The notes below the pieces were generated by a model. The model saw only the letters and a list, made by a program, of their open reading frames with translations, was not told the origin of the DNA and made no database searches. From NCBI GenBank assembly GCA_017983495.1, contig JAGOBH010000002.1, positions 62,001 to 126,000 of the forward strand: 64,000 nucleotides of DNA. Reading direction: 5' to 3'. The DNA is from Pyrinomonadaceae bacterium. Its GTDB lineage: Bacteria > Acidobacteriota > Blastocatellia > Pyrinomonadales > Pyrinomonadaceae. The translations under genes and the position numbers were made by a program. This document shows, piece after piece, positions 41,792 to 51,323 of the stretch. Position 1 is the stretch's first letter. Each line of letters starts with the position of its first letter.

Positions 41792-43288
41792 CTAAGGCAA
41801 GAAACCAAGCTGTGAGAACGTGCCAGGGAAATTGACAAGGTTCGGGAAAACCGTCGCCTGATCAGCGGGCGAAAGTCCAAACCAGCGGGCAAGTTGCGAC
41901 GCGTATTGGTCGACAGACGTCGTCGGTATCCAGCGTCCTCGCGGTGCCGTTCCTGAGTCGGTATCATCGAGTCCGCCCTGAACGAGGGTTGGGAAATACG
42001 TACCCGTTCCGTCAGGCCTGAGGCTGCCGTAGAAGTCACCGCCGCTGACTGATCCGCCCATGACAAACATGTGGTTGCCCCAGGCGTGGTCGGTGCCAAC
42101 GGTTGCTCCGCTTCCGGCCGGATTGAACGTGCGGCCAAAATCGGACAGGGTGAATGTCGTCACGTCATTGCTCACACCCTGAGTGACCATTTCGTCGTAA
42201 AACGCACGCATTGCCTGGCTGAACTGGCCAAAATTATTGTTGTGTACGGTCAGCTCATTTGTATGCGAATCGAATCCGCCGATCTGAACGTAAAACACCT
42301 GGCGGTTTACGTTGAGGTCGATTCGTTTTTTGATCAAGCGGGCTACCTGCTTTAACTGGCGGCCGATACTGGTATTGGGGAACGTCACGGTCACCTCCTG
42401 CGAGGTTTGGAGCGCCAAGTTTGCCTGCATAGCCAGATCGGTCACGTGGCTGGCAGCAGCGACGTAGTTTGCCGAAAGGTCCTGAGTACGAAGGGCATTG
42501 AATGCATTCAAACGAGCCAGAACTGACCCGGTCGGGTTTGTGCCGAATCCGGCCGGATTGAGTACGTTCGCGAGCGATGTATTTGAATCCGAAATAGCGA
42601 GCGGCAGTGTAGTCTGACCCGCCGTGAATAGCTGTGCACCCGCGATCGAGGTCACCATCGGTATCAACCCGTTAGGGTTGTTTCCGAGCGTCATACGGTC
42701 GGAAACGAGTCCGCCCCAGCCGGAGAAGGCCTGTGTGTCCGAACGGCTGGTTTGCGACTGATTTACCTGATCCGAATGCGAAAAAAGCTGATATGGCTTT
42801 TTGAACGCCGAGTTCTGGTACTGTGCCTTTGTCAACGGACGGACAAGATTGCCGACGTTGCTAACCACAGCAAGCTTCCCAAGGTTGTACAGTTCATGGA
42901 TGCCGTTATTGATGGCACCGGTCGCTCCCGGCCCAAGGCTCGGGTGCAAACCGTAGGTCAGGCCGCCAAGTCGGGGAACCGAGATCGGTAAAAGATTTGC
43001 CTGAGGGATCGCAAGGCCCTGCGTATTACGAGCATTAAAATATGCGGTGTAATTACTGACGGTGGCGTCGTTATGGTTCGGAATTACCATGTTGTTGCCA
43101 TCATTTCCGCCGGACCAGTACAGCAGGACGAGAGCCTTGTAATTCTCGCCGCCTTCCTGCTGGGTGTCGATCACCTTCTGAGCCATAGCGCTCATTGCTC
43201 CGAGGTGATGCATCTGAGTTGCAAGACCAACCATGCCGAGGGCACAGCCGCCTGATTTCTTTAAAAAGTCGCGTCTTGATTCTTTCAT
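41792..43288 (-). CDS. DUF1501 family secreted protein (Tat-like signal)
   Basis: About 498 residues from the ATG at 43288, preceded by GAGGTGAT (an earlier GTG at 43297 is less likely). The N-terminus MKESRRDFLKKSGG is a twin-arginine-like signal. The rest follows the DUF1501 pattern: KALVLLYWSGGNDGNNMVIPN, HSDQVNQ, GGFDSHTNEL, FGRTFNPAGSGATVGTDHAWGNHMFVMGG. The family belongs to the alkaline-phosphatase/sulfatase superfamily by fold, but its substrate is not known. It always appears beside DUF1800, which is the neighbour here (stop of DUF1800 5 nt before this start). Confidence 0.92.
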   Translation of the reverse strand: MKESRRDFLKKSGGCALGMVGLATQMHHLGAMSAMAQKVIDTQQEGGENYKALVLLYWSGGNDGNNMVIPNHNDATVSNYTAYFNARNTQGLAIPQANLLPISVPRLGGLTYGLHPSLGPGATGAINNGIHELYNLGKLAVVSNVGNLVRPLTKAQYQNSAFKKPYQLFSHSDQVNQSQTSRSDTQAFSGWGGLVSDRMTLGNNPNGLIPMVTSIAGAQLFTAGQTTLPLAISDSNTSLANVLNPAGFGTNPTGSVLARLNAFNALRTQDLSANYVAAASHVTDLAMQANLALQTSQEVTVTFPNTSIGRQLKQVARLIKKRIDLNVNRQVFYVQIGGFDSHTNELTVHNNNFGQFSQAMRAFYDEMVTQGVSNDVTTFTLSDFGRTFNPAGSGATVGTDHAWGNHMFVMGGSVSGGDFYGSLRPDGTGTYFPTLVQGGLDDTDSGTAPRGRWIPTTSVDQYASQLARWFGLSPADQATVFPNLVNFPGTFSQLGFLP

Positions 43289-43293
43289 TGATA

Positions 43294-45552
43294 TCACCTC
43301 TGTACCTGATATTGAGAAGATGTTGCCACCAGATAGATCGCCTGACGAACCCTGTTGAGAGGGTCGCTGGCTGCAAAAGTCGTTACCGCAGTTTGGATCG
43401 TCGATTTCATGGTCGCCGACATCGTGCCGTGTAACATTCGCCGATTCAGTTCATCAACCAGAAGCCCGGCGGTCGCGTCTGCCGTTGAAAGTGCTTGCAG
43501 ATCCGCAAAATCGAGGGACAGGCCGTTCGGTGAATTGGGCACCGCAACCGGGATCGGGATAGCCGTAAAGACAAAACGATTGACAAAATTGGTACGTTGT
43601 ATCGCCGTACCTGTCGTCATGATCGCAAACTCGGGCCCGAGCATCGTCGTTCCGGGGATCTTATAATCCGGCGGATAAAAGTTAAACACGGTCGGTGACA
43701 TGAACGGCGTCTGTGCCATTCCGGTAAATTCACCGCGGCCGGTCAGGAAACCATCCGTTTGGCCAAGGCCATCGGCCGAACGCACATTGAACGTCCGAAG
43801 GATGTTAGTGGCGAAAAGAACGGGTTCGCGAAGTTTGCCAAAATTCGGGTCGGTCTTGACGTCGCCACGGGCCTCAGGGTCAAGCAAGATCGCTCGGATG
43901 ACCGCTTTCATGTCTCCGCGAACGCCGAGCCCGTTATTGTTAAAGGCCGCAGCGACACGTCCGACGTAAGCCGGGGTCGGGTCGCTCGTTACCAGCTGTT
44001 GGATGAGGATCTTGCCAATATACGGGCCAACATTCGGATGATTGAAGATGTTATCGATCGCCTGAGTCATTGATGCGTTTGCATAATTCGTGCGATCAGT
44101 GACGGTCGTACAAGGGGCCGTACATGCCGGTACATTCGTGGTCGTTGAACCCGGATAAGCCAATAGCGTTTTGGCCGTCAGATCATGATTATTTGTATTT
44201 AGAAGCAGCGGGTCAATAAAATTGACCGAGCTTACTGCCACGTTTGGGCAACTCGCCGGAGTTTGGCAAAATGTCCAACCTGTGAGTACCTTGGTCAGAT
44301 TGTTCACACCGCTCTGATCATAAGTCGGGATCGGGTTGCCGGTGCCATCGAGCTGGAGCGTGCCGTCGGGATTGAGCATAAATAACCCGATGCTGAAAAG
44401 CTGCATGATCTCACGAGCGTAATTCTCATTAGGATTTGTGCGAGTACTGATCGCCATGTCGAGATAGCCGCCCATTGCCGGATTGAGCGTCATCTCTTTC
44501 ATAAGATTCTTGTAGTTGCCGAATGCGTTCTTCGAGAGGATCTTGTGGTACTCGACCATGTGACGCCCTTGCTGGACATCGACACCTGATGTTACCCAGA
44601 TCTGTGCAAGTGCCCACGAAACCCGGTGGCGAAGCTGAACATCGCTGTAAAACGCTTCACGGAAAAACCAGGTTTGTGGCTGATACATGCCGTAGGTGTC
44701 ACGGAAACAGGTTACAGGAACGTCGGGTGTGATCGTCTGCTCGTTGTCGCAGTCAGGCGGAGCATTGGCCGGCTTAAGGGGCTGATTCGGATATGGATTC
44801 GCGAGGCTTGGATACGGTGCTTCAAACTGTTCGGACAACCAGGTCTTAAGTCCGATGCGGCGAATACGGGTGTCGAGAGCGGCATTGGGCCCGAAGGTTG
44901 CTTGTTCAAGAAATCGCATACGGTCGCCGGACCAGCGGTAGCCAACGAATTCCGGAGTTGTCAAATTTCGTCCACGGGCACTCGTAATTTTCGCACCAGT
45001 CGTCCCCAACGGAGTCGGAAAGGCCCCGGGGATCTCGCCCACACCGCCGCCGGCACGGCCGTAGCCGAGTTGGACGAAGTTGCTGGTCAATCCGCGCCAA
45101 GTTACCGATATGGCCAGGTCGCCGTCGGCAACAGGTGCCGGCCAGAAGCCGATCTCGTCCGAGAGTTTGACAGTCAGAGCAAAAATGCCCTTGACCTCCG
45201 GAATCGGTTCGATGCTGTTGACAGGAAAACGGTACTGACGGCCTTGAAAATCCTGAACGTACACCCTAAAAGCATTTGCACCTTCGCCTTTCATCAATTT
45301 CACGTTGGTGACAAACAACACTATCTCGCTGTCCGGCTCAAATGCCTGTTCGGCAAGTTTCGTAATGTCGCCTTTGCCAAAGCGATCTTTTGAAACTGCT
45401 AATGCCCGGGTCGACCTACTTTCGCTCAATAAAATTGGCGTCGGTGAATTCGGATCCGGATCGTCCTGTCCGGCAGCGGCTATGGCCATGCCCGACACAA
45501 ACAAACACGCGGTTAGAGCCCAAGAAAACAGGCCAGTACCTCTGCTTAACAT
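43294..45552 (-). CDS. DUF1800 family secreted protein
   Basis: 752 residues from the ATG at 45552, preceded by GGAGG with good spacing. A signal peptide (about 1-28) leads to a beta-rich N-terminal part (about 45-190) and the DUF1800 region (about 215-720): RMRFLEQATFGPNAALDTRIRRIGLKTWLSEQF, NENYAREIMQLFSIGLFMLNPDG, GFKI-like KLREPVLFATNILRTFN. Function of the family is unknown; it is co-encoded with DUF1501 in many bacteria, and one proposed role is in extracellular processing of a shared substrate. First gene of this two-gene operon. Confidence 0.92.
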   Translation of the reverse strand: MLSRGTGLFSWALTACLFVSGMAIAAAGQDDPDPNSPTPILLSESRSTRALAVSKDRFGKGDITKLAEQAFEPDSEIVLFVTNVKLMKGEGANAFRVYVQDFQGRQYRFPVNSIEPIPEVKGIFALTVKLSDEIGFWPAPVADGDLAISVTWRGLTSNFVQLGYGRAGGGVGEIPGAFPTPLGTTGAKITSARGRNLTTPEFVGYRWSGDRMRFLEQATFGPNAALDTRIRRIGLKTWLSEQFEAPYPSLANPYPNQPLKPANAPPDCDNEQTITPDVPVTCFRDTYGMYQPQTWFFREAFYSDVQLRHRVSWALAQIWVTSGVDVQQGRHMVEYHKILSKNAFGNYKNLMKEMTLNPAMGGYLDMAISTRTNPNENYAREIMQLFSIGLFMLNPDGTLQLDGTGNPIPTYDQSGVNNLTKVLTGWTFCQTPASCPNVAVSSVNFIDPLLLNTNNHDLTAKTLLAYPGSTTTNVPACTAPCTTVTDRTNYANASMTQAIDNIFNHPNVGPYIGKILIQQLVTSDPTPAYVGRVAAAFNNNGLGVRGDMKAVIRAILLDPEARGDVKTDPNFGKLREPVLFATNILRTFNVRSADGLGQTDGFLTGRGEFTGMAQTPFMSPTVFNFYPPDYKIPGTTMLGPEFAIMTTGTAIQRTNFVNRFVFTAIPIPVAVPNSPNGLSLDFADLQALSTADATAGLLVDELNRRMLHGTMSATMKSTIQTAVTTFAASDPLNRVRQAIYLVATSSQYQVQR

Positions 45553-45804
45553 ATCTTTAATCCTCCTGAACGGCGAACAACAAGTTAAAAGTGAAATTTA
45601 TCTACAGCTCTAGTGCGGGATGCCGTTAAATAATGTTTTACACTACGAATTTACACGAGAACGGCGAAAAAATCAAGATATTTTTAAGCGACCGAGCCAC
45701 CGTGCATTTCTATTATGACTTAGACGATGCCCCCTTCTGTTTGGTCGAAAAAAATATTGACGGCCAGTTTATCAGATCAATACCTAAAATTCTGAACAAG
45801 CATG

Positions 45805-46893
45805 TCAAAACACGTTCGCTTGGGTCAACGGTCGGTCGGTCGGGAGACCCAGGCGCTCGACCCACCAATTGGAATCGGAACTTCGGAAGATGTACCAGGT
45901 TGCATCGCTCGGCCGGAACACCGCAACATCAGTTTTGCCGTCGCCGTCATAATCGCCGGGCACCGGTTTGTCGCCATCCAGACCAAAGACGATCTCGGAG
46001 AAATTGCCATCTGTGCTTCTTCGAATACGCCAAACCAGGCGGCCATCAGCATATTGACCGCCTGCGAAGTCGGTCTTGCCGTTACCGTCATAGTCGCCGG
46101 GAATCGGAAAGTCCACATTCAAATATGCGACCATGTCAGGAGTAGTAAATCCCGCCGTCATCGGCGAATGCCAAATCTCAAACCGAGATCGACGTTCGGT
46201 TAGCTCAGACTTCGCAAATATTGCGATATCCGTATATCCATCGTTATTGTAGTCACCGAGAGCGGGGACTCGCGAAAGCGTGTCGTCGTCACATTCGCTC
46301 ATGATGTCTTTTTGAAACAGGTTTTTTTCATCTTTGATGACAAATCCATAAATGTTACAAGGGTCGTTGGGGTCGGCGTCATCGAGTCGAAAATTGAAGA
46401 CAGCGAGGTCGGCGCGGGTGTCGCCGACAAAGTTACGGTTGCTGATCACGCCCCAGCCTTTGTGATACATGACCTCAGTATGGCCATCGGAGCTGAAATT
46501 GATCCAGTAATCGCTCGCTTCCCATGGAAACTTCAGTGTGTCCTCCCACGAGCGAAAGATAGCGAGGTCTGTTCGCCCGTCGCCATCGAAATCCGCAATC
46601 GCAGGTCGATCTCCGCCAGAGCCCCAGGGAACCGCAATGATCTGTCCGGTCGAACTTGCGAAATAATAAAACCAGGAAGGTTCGCGGGCTGCTACCGTCC
46701 ACGCTCCCTCTCGATAAACGCTGATATCGGTCTTGCCGTCGCCGTCGAAGTCCATCCGAAACGAATTGTCGGTCGCCGGTGAATAAGTCGAGAAGATCAG
46801 CAGCAGTCCCAGGGCAACTAAGGCTGTGATTGAAGCAGATGTTTGGCGTCGATAATTCAAGAGTTGACAACCTTTGAAAACAGTAATTTGCAA
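45805..46893 (-). CDS. Secreted FG-GAP/VCBS repeat protein
   Basis: 362 residues (start ambiguous: TTG at 46893 or a TTG 11 codons later, before LNYRRQTSAS). A signal segment (SITALVALGLLLIFS) is followed by at least five repeats with calcium-binding loops DxDxDGxxD: DFDGDGKTDISVYR, DFDGDGRTDLAIFR, DYNNDGYTDIAIF, DYDGNGKTDFAGG, DYDGDGKTDVAVFRPSD. These form a seven-bladed propeller of the integrin-alpha type, typical of surface or secreted adhesion and recognition proteins. No catalytic site. No neighbour suggests a partner. Confidence 0.85.
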   Translation of the reverse strand: MQITVFKGCQLLNYRRQTSASITALVALGLLLIFSTYSPATDNSFRMDFDGDGKTDISVYREGAWTVAAREPSWFYYFASSTGQIIAVPWGSGGDRPAIADFDGDGRTDLAIFRSWEDTLKFPWEASDYWINFSSDGHTEVMYHKGWGVISNRNFVGDTRADLAVFNFRLDDADPNDPCNIYGFVIKDEKNLFQKDIMSECDDDTLSRVPALGDYNNDGYTDIAIFAKSELTERRSRFEIWHSPMTAGFTTPDMVAYLNVDFPIPGDYDGNGKTDFAGGQYADGRLVWRIRRSTDGNFSEIVFGLDGDKPVPGDYDGDGKTDVAVFRPSDATWYIFRSSDSNWWVERLGLPTDRPLTQANVF

Positions 46894-46965
46894 TGTGAAT
46901 TTGAGTTGAGACTATAGTATGTTCTCAGCAATGTCAAAAAAATGGGTTTGTGGAGGCAAGGCATA

Positions 46966-47841
46966 ATGTCGACGATCTATATTGACCTGTCGGACGATTT
47001 CTCGTTCGGCCACACGATTCGCAGCCATGGTTGGTATGATCTCAAGCCGTTTGAGTTTGACGCTGAAAAGGGGACGTTGGGATACACTTTTGCGGAAAAT
47101 GACGCAGCGGTAATGGTGGTCATCAAAGAAGATGGCAGGCGTTTAAGAGTAGATTGGAAAGGAACGATCGACGCTTACCGATTGTCCCATGCTGTGCGGC
47201 ACCTTTTGAGGCTTGATGAGAATTTTGAACGGTTTTACGACGCTCTGAGAAAAGAAGGCCGTGTCGAATGGGTCGTCGAGAAAAAGGCCGGTCGGCTTTT
47301 AAGATCGCCAACGGTATTTGAAGATCTGGTAAAAACAATATGTACGACCAATTGTTCTTGGTCGGCTACTCGAAAAATGATAGAAAACCTCGTCGGTGAA
47401 CTTGGGGTTTCATCGGCCGATGGTGCCAGGGCGTTTCCCACCGTGGAAGCAATGGCGTCGATGCCGGAGGTGTTCTATCGCGATGTGATGAGGGCAGGCT
47501 ATCGCTCGGCGTGCTTTGTCGAACTTGCCGGGAGCGTCGCCAGTGGTGAACTCGATCCGGAATCGTGGCTCACGTCAGAGCTTCCGACCGAGGAACTCAA
47601 GAAAGAAATGAAACGGGTTAAAGGTGTCGGGGACTACGCGGCCGAAAACTTGTTGAAATTGGTCGGGAGATATGATGGCTTAGCACTCGATTCGTGGTTG
47701 CGTGCTCAGTTTTATAAAAAGCACAACGGCGGGACAAGGTGTCCTGACAAAAGGATAGAAGAACACTATCGGCCATTTGGAGCGTTCAAGGGACTTGCGA
47801 TCTGGTGCGATATGACCGAAGACTGGTTTGGCAGCCAATAA
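46966..47841 (+). CDS. HhH-GPD DNA glycosylase (AlkA/OGG1-like)
   Basis: About 291 residues from the ATG at 46966 with GGAGG upstream; the frame opens at 46942. The AlkA-like N-terminal beta fold (residues about 1-80) is followed by the HhH-GPD fold: VFEDLVKTICTTNCSWSATRKMIENLVGELG (about 120-150), the helix-hairpin-helix MKRVKGVGDYAAENLLKLVG (about 215-235) and the conserved catalytic Asp of the GPD motif (GLALDSWLRAQF, about 240-250). These enzymes excise alkylated or oxidised bases. No Lys that would mark a beta-lyase is obvious at the HhH. Stand-alone gene before the Ser/Thr kinase. Confidence 0.85.
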   Translation: MSTIYIDLSDDFSFGHTIRSHGWYDLKPFEFDAEKGTLGYTFAENDAAVMVVIKEDGRRLRVDWKGTIDAYRLSHAVRHLLRLDENFERFYDALRKEGRVEWVVEKKAGRLLRSPTVFEDLVKTICTTNCSWSATRKMIENLVGELGVSSADGARAFPTVEAMASMPEVFYRDVMRAGYRSACFVELAGSVASGELDPESWLTSELPTEELKKEMKRVKGVGDYAAENLLKLVGRYDGLALDSWLRAQFYKKHNGGTRCPDKRIEEHYRPFGAFKGLAIWCDMTEDWFGSQ

Positions 47842-47874
47842 CTAGAACCTTTCGTTTCCCTAATTCGTAGAAAT

Positions 47875-47902
47875 GGCAGGCCTTATTTGGTCTGCCGTTT
47901 TT
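47875..47902 (+). terminator. Intrinsic terminator
   Basis: GGCAGGCC (47875-47882) pairs with GGTCTGCC (47889-47896; one G-T), followed by GTTTTTG. Located 34 bp behind the DNA glycosylase gene. Confidence 0.8.
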
Positions 47903-47964
47903 GTTTAATAGTTGGAGGTTTTTTGTAGTATCATAGGCAAAATCGGTATTTTGGGGTCGGCGAT

Positions 47965-49647
47965 ATGATCGAATCGGGAAAGATATTACAGAATCGGTAT
48001 CGGATCGACAAACAGATCGGGCAGGGAGGCATGGGAGCGGTTTATGTCGCGACCGATGAGCGCTTTGGCAGCACGGTCGCGATAAAAGAAACGCTTTGCA
48101 TGGATAGCAATTACCGCAAAGCGATCGAACGTGAAGCCAGGTTGCTGAACAGCCTTAAGCACGTCGCTCTGCCTCGCGTGAGCGATCATTTTGAGGAAGA
48201 TAATGGGCAGTTCCTCGTGATGGAATATGTTCCGGGCGAAGATCTCTATTACATTCTCGAAGAAAAGGGAGAGCCGTTCGCCGTCGAACAGGTTATGACC
48301 TGGGCCGATCAACTGCTTGAAGCACTGGATTTTCTGCACAATCAGGAGATACCCGTCATCCATCGCGACATAAAGCCCCAGAACCTAAAGGTAACTCAAA
48401 AAGGTCAGATAATTTTGCTCGATTTCGGGCTCGCGAAGGGAAATCCGACTGACGCCAGCCATCAGACGGCCGCCAAAAGCATTTTCGGATATTCGCGAAA
48501 TTACGCGTCGCTTGAACAGATACAGGGCACGGGCACCGATCCGCGAAGCGATCTGTATTCGCTTGCCGCGACGCTCTACCATCTTGTGACGGGGGTCGCA
48601 CCTGAAGACGCGTTGACACGAGCAATGAGCGTGCTCAGCCAAAAGCCCGACCCCTTGGTTCCTGCTAGTGTGGTCAGGCCCGACGTACCGCGGGGGTTTG
48701 CGGGCGTTTTGCAGCGTGCACTCGACCTGAATGCCGGCGAACGTCCGGCCACCGCGGCTGAAATGCGCCAGATGCTTCGTGAAAGTGAGAATTACGCCTT
48801 TTTAGCTGATGCCGTGACAGTCGCGGTTCCTGCCGCTGACGCACATGTTTTTGCGCAGCAGACCAAGTTGATGCCCGAATCGACGAGAGCCGGAAACGCT
48901 TTGGCAACGGATGTCAAAACTGAGGTAATGCCGACGGGCGACTCGGAAATGACATCCATCAGGGCCCTTACCGGTATCAAAGCTGCTACGCCGAATGTCG
49001 GAGCGGCCATTACGCAGGCTCCGTCGTATCGGCGTCCATTCGCCGTCGCCGCCGGATTACTTGGGTTGCTTTTGGTCGGCGGAGCGATCGCGGGTGGAAT
49101 TTACACGTATAATCCTTCGGCGTTTGGAGGGCAGAAGGCGGCAGCGAATGACCCGGGCTCAAATCCGGAGAAGATCTCGACTGTTAACACGGCAAATACA
49201 GATTCGACAAAGAGTTCGCTTGTTGCGGAAAGCAATACGGATACGGCGACCGCGGAAGCGTCGTCATCACCGGGAACCGAAATAAAAACAAAGCCGACGG
49301 AACCCGGACCCAAGGCCGGCGAGACAGCGAAATCAACGAAGGCCGGAGCCGCTAACCAGCCTACTAATGGCGGCGAAGTAATCGATATCGAAGCACCTCC
49401 GGACGAAGACATACCTGGAACGATGGTCGTAACTAGAAAGAACCCTGACGGCACGACAACTACCACACGCATATTCAAAAACGGAGAAATGCCTCGTCCG
49501 ACCGGAAAAAATCCGCCGGATAGCTTACCGCCATTCCTGGATGGTGTGGATATGCGGAATTTGACGCCCGCTCAGCGTCGAAAGGTGCGCGAAGCTATCA
49601 GACGTAGCGGCGGTGTTCCGCCATCTCCGATTCCGCCAAAACCGTGA
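47965..49647 (+). CDS. Membrane-anchored Ser/Thr protein kinase (PKN type)
   Basis: 560 residues. Kinase domain 1-265: Gly-rich loop GQGGMG at 19-24, Lys41 (VAIKE), HRDIKPQN (about 133-140), DFGLAK, and the usual activation-segment SLEQI. Residues about 280-350 form a linker rich in Thr/Ala; a transmembrane helix lies at about 353-376 (AVAAGLLGLLLVGGAIAGG); the extracytoplasmic tail (about 380-560) is a low-complexity Asn/Thr/Pro/Lys-rich region with a Pro-rich ending. No PASTA or other sensing domain is present, so the tail may act as a spacer or peptidoglycan contact. A single-gene unit. Confidence 0.92.
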   Translation: MIESGKILQNRYRIDKQIGQGGMGAVYVATDERFGSTVAIKETLCMDSNYRKAIEREARLLNSLKHVALPRVSDHFEEDNGQFLVMEYVPGEDLYYILEEKGEPFAVEQVMTWADQLLEALDFLHNQEIPVIHRDIKPQNLKVTQKGQIILLDFGLAKGNPTDASHQTAAKSIFGYSRNYASLEQIQGTGTDPRSDLYSLAATLYHLVTGVAPEDALTRAMSVLSQKPDPLVPASVVRPDVPRGFAGVLQRALDLNAGERPATAAEMRQMLRESENYAFLADAVTVAVPAADAHVFAQQTKLMPESTRAGNALATDVKTEVMPTGDSEMTSIRALTGIKAATPNVGAAITQAPSYRRPFAVAAGLLGLLLVGGAIAGGIYTYNPSAFGGQKAAANDPGSNPEKISTVNTANTDSTKSSLVAESNTDTATAEASSSPGTEIKTKPTEPGPKAGETAKSTKAGAANQPTNGGEVIDIEAPPDEDIPGTMVVTRKNPDGTTTTTRIFKNGEMPRPTGKNPPDSLPPFLDGVDMRNLTPAQRRKVREAIRRSGGVPPSPIPPKP

Positions 49648-49653
49648 AAGCGA

Positions 49654-50271
49654 TCAGTTACTTCCAATCTCAGCACCTGATGCGATGATCTCGCGTAATC
49701 GCCCCGTCCACTTATCTAAATATTCATCTTGTGTGAGGCCTGGTTCGGCCTGAACATTAAGCAGTGGGTGATAGATGATCTCTACCCGTCGGAAGACACG
49801 CGGATAATGCCGTCCCTGCGGCCAGATCAGATTGCCGCCGCGAACAGTCACTGGCAGAATGGGGACGCCAGCCTGTATTGCCAACCGAACTGCTCCTTGT
49901 TTGAACGGGAACATGACACCGTCCTCAAACTCCCGTCCGCCCTCCGGAAAGATCGTCAGCACTGCTCCTTCCCGGAGAGAGTGCAGAGCCTCTTTGATCG
50001 AACTAACGCTAAGGCCGTCTGTTTGTTTGACCGGAAAAGCTCCGAGAAAACGGATCAACGGGCCGATAAATCTCCACCCGAACGCTTTTTCTATCGCCAA
50101 ATATCTGATCCGCCGACGCATCGGCAAGCAGATCCATACAGGGTCGAGGTAGGTCTGATGGTTGGCGGCAATGAGAAAGCCGCCGGAAGTGACTGGCGGG
50201 ATGTTTTTCCCGCCCTCGTATCTAATAAACCAAACAGTTTTGCTGATCGCGTAGGCGATGAACTGCAGCAT
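49654..50271 (-). CDS. 1-acyl-sn-glycerol-3-phosphate acyltransferase (PlsC family)
   Basis: About 205 residues from ATG 50271; GTG 50319 directly behind a terminator is less plausible. The acyltransferase motifs are complete: NHQTYLDPVW (motif I, His-x4-Asp), FPEGGREFEDG (motif III region with EGG) and PILPVTVRG. It uses acyl-CoA or acyl-ACP to make phosphatidic acid. It is the last gene of the minus-strand series after the PilZ genes but is separated from them by a good intrinsic terminator, so it may have its own promoter or be transcribed by read-through. Confidence 0.86.
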   Translation of the reverse strand: MLQFIAYAISKTVWFIRYEGGKNIPPVTSGGFLIAANHQTYLDPVWICLPMRRRIRYLAIEKAFGWRFIGPLIRFLGAFPVKQTDGLSVSSIKEALHSLREGAVLTIFPEGGREFEDGVMFPFKQGAVRLAIQAGVPILPVTVRGGNLIWPQGRHYPRVFRRVEIIYHPLLNVQAEPGLTQDEYLDKWTGRLREIIASGAEIGSN

Positions 50272-50319
50272 CGTAACGATGAACTGCGGAGGATATTTTG
50301 CCGATTTTGATCTGGTCAC

Positions 50320-50349
50320 AAAAAAAGATCGAAACCGTAGTTCCGATCT
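50320..50349 (-). terminator. Intrinsic terminator between a PilZ gene and plsC
   Basis: On the minus strand a 10-bp stem (AGATCGGAAC with GTTTCGATCT, one G-T; plus-strand 50326-50335 and 50340-50349, loop 4 nt) is followed by seven T that run into the GTG at 50319. Confidence 0.85.
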
Positions 50350-50361
50350 GTAAGACTAAAT

Positions 50362-51261
50362 TTAATAGCGGCTAAATTCAAACACGCCGGGAGGTTGTTT
50401 CCCTGACGGAGGAGGTAACGGCGGATCCGACTGTTCGGCGATTGCGGCCTTAAGATCTTCCGCGGTGTCCGAGGCTGAGTTGGCTGCGGTATGAGTCTGC
50501 TTTCGAGCAGCGTACAGCTTTTCCATCGGAAACTTGTTGTTTACAAACTCCAGATGGAGAGTCGCCGGCCTTCCGGTGGTCAATTTCCTATTGCGAACGT
50601 TGGCAAGCGAATAAAAATCATGTGCCTTGCACGTGATCTTAACGCGGTCGCCGACATCTGCGTCCAGCGAACATTCGACCGACATTCCGTTAAGACTAAT
50701 GTTTTGTGTGACGGTATTCTCTCTGTAATTCTCGTTGCGATCCTTCTCGCTTCGGTCCTTTCTGATAAGAATGATCGACACCTTTTCCGAAACCCACATG
50801 CGCGGGTTCTTACGGGGTTTGAACGGACTCTCCGCCTCAGTTATTTGCCAAAGGCCGTTTTCCTGGACGCCGGTTATTCGGTAGCCCTGAGATGGATTCG
50901 CCTTATAGCTATCGGGGATCTGATTTCCGACAAACCCGACACCGATATGGAATACGGTCTCGTCGCTCACGGTTACCCGATTGCAATATTGGACCAGACC
51001 CATTACAGGGTATAGTTCTTCGGCTTTGTCATATGCCCGAAGTTCCGGGGGTAATGGCAGCACAAGCGTGATCAGATGCCCTACCGTGCATTCGCGCGAG
51101 AGGGTAAACCCGGCACCACTGCGTGAGACGGTCGATACATCGGTTATTTCCTTCCAACTTTCTGTTTCAGATTGTCTGACTTGGACTATCGTTCGTAATT
51201 CTGTTGGGACTCGTTCGTCTATTCGTTTTTCTGTTTTGGGTATTTTTTTTGGGCTACTCAT
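50362..51261 (-). CDS. Double PilZ-domain protein, type A (copy A1)
   Basis: 299 residues with two PilZ-like domains. The N-terminal one has RIDER (RxxxR) near 13-17 and VSRSGAGF (xSxxG) near 46; the C-terminal one has RKNPR near 152 and TQNISLNGMSV ([D/N]xSxxG) near 188. PilZ domains bind cyclic di-GMP with these two motifs, and the second domain matches best. The ending (about 240-299) is Ala/Pro-rich. It pairs with type-B gene B1 upstream (51324-52079), and the same A-B unit is repeated at 52327-53912. Partner and output unknown; no enzyme domain is present, so it is a likely receptor/adaptor. Confidence 0.83.
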   Translation of the reverse strand: MSSPKKIPKTEKRIDERVPTELRTIVQVRQSETESWKEITDVSTVSRSGAGFTLSRECTVGHLITLVLPLPPELRAYDKAEELYPVMGLVQYCNRVTVSDETVFHIGVGFVGNQIPDSYKANPSQGYRITGVQENGLWQITEAESPFKPRKNPRMWVSEKVSIILIRKDRSEKDRNENYRENTVTQNISLNGMSVECSLDADVGDRVKITCKAHDFYSLANVRNRKLTTGRPATLHLEFVNNKFPMEKLYAARKQTHTAANSASDTAEDLKAAIAEQSDPPLPPPSGKQPPGVFEFSRY

Positions 51262-51323
51262 AAGGCATTTGGGATTCGGAGTAGGGGTTGGGGAAGTACG
51301 TTGCTGCTAGTATCTTGAGGACA

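Noticed and set aside
44626-45393. 255-codon plus-strand open frame
   Set aside because: Entirely antisense to the DUF1800 gene, with no plausible domain; a shadow of the third-position composition.
45633-46145. 170-codon plus-strand open frame
   Set aside because: Mostly antisense to the FG-GAP gene; the part outside it has no domain and no ribosome-binding site.
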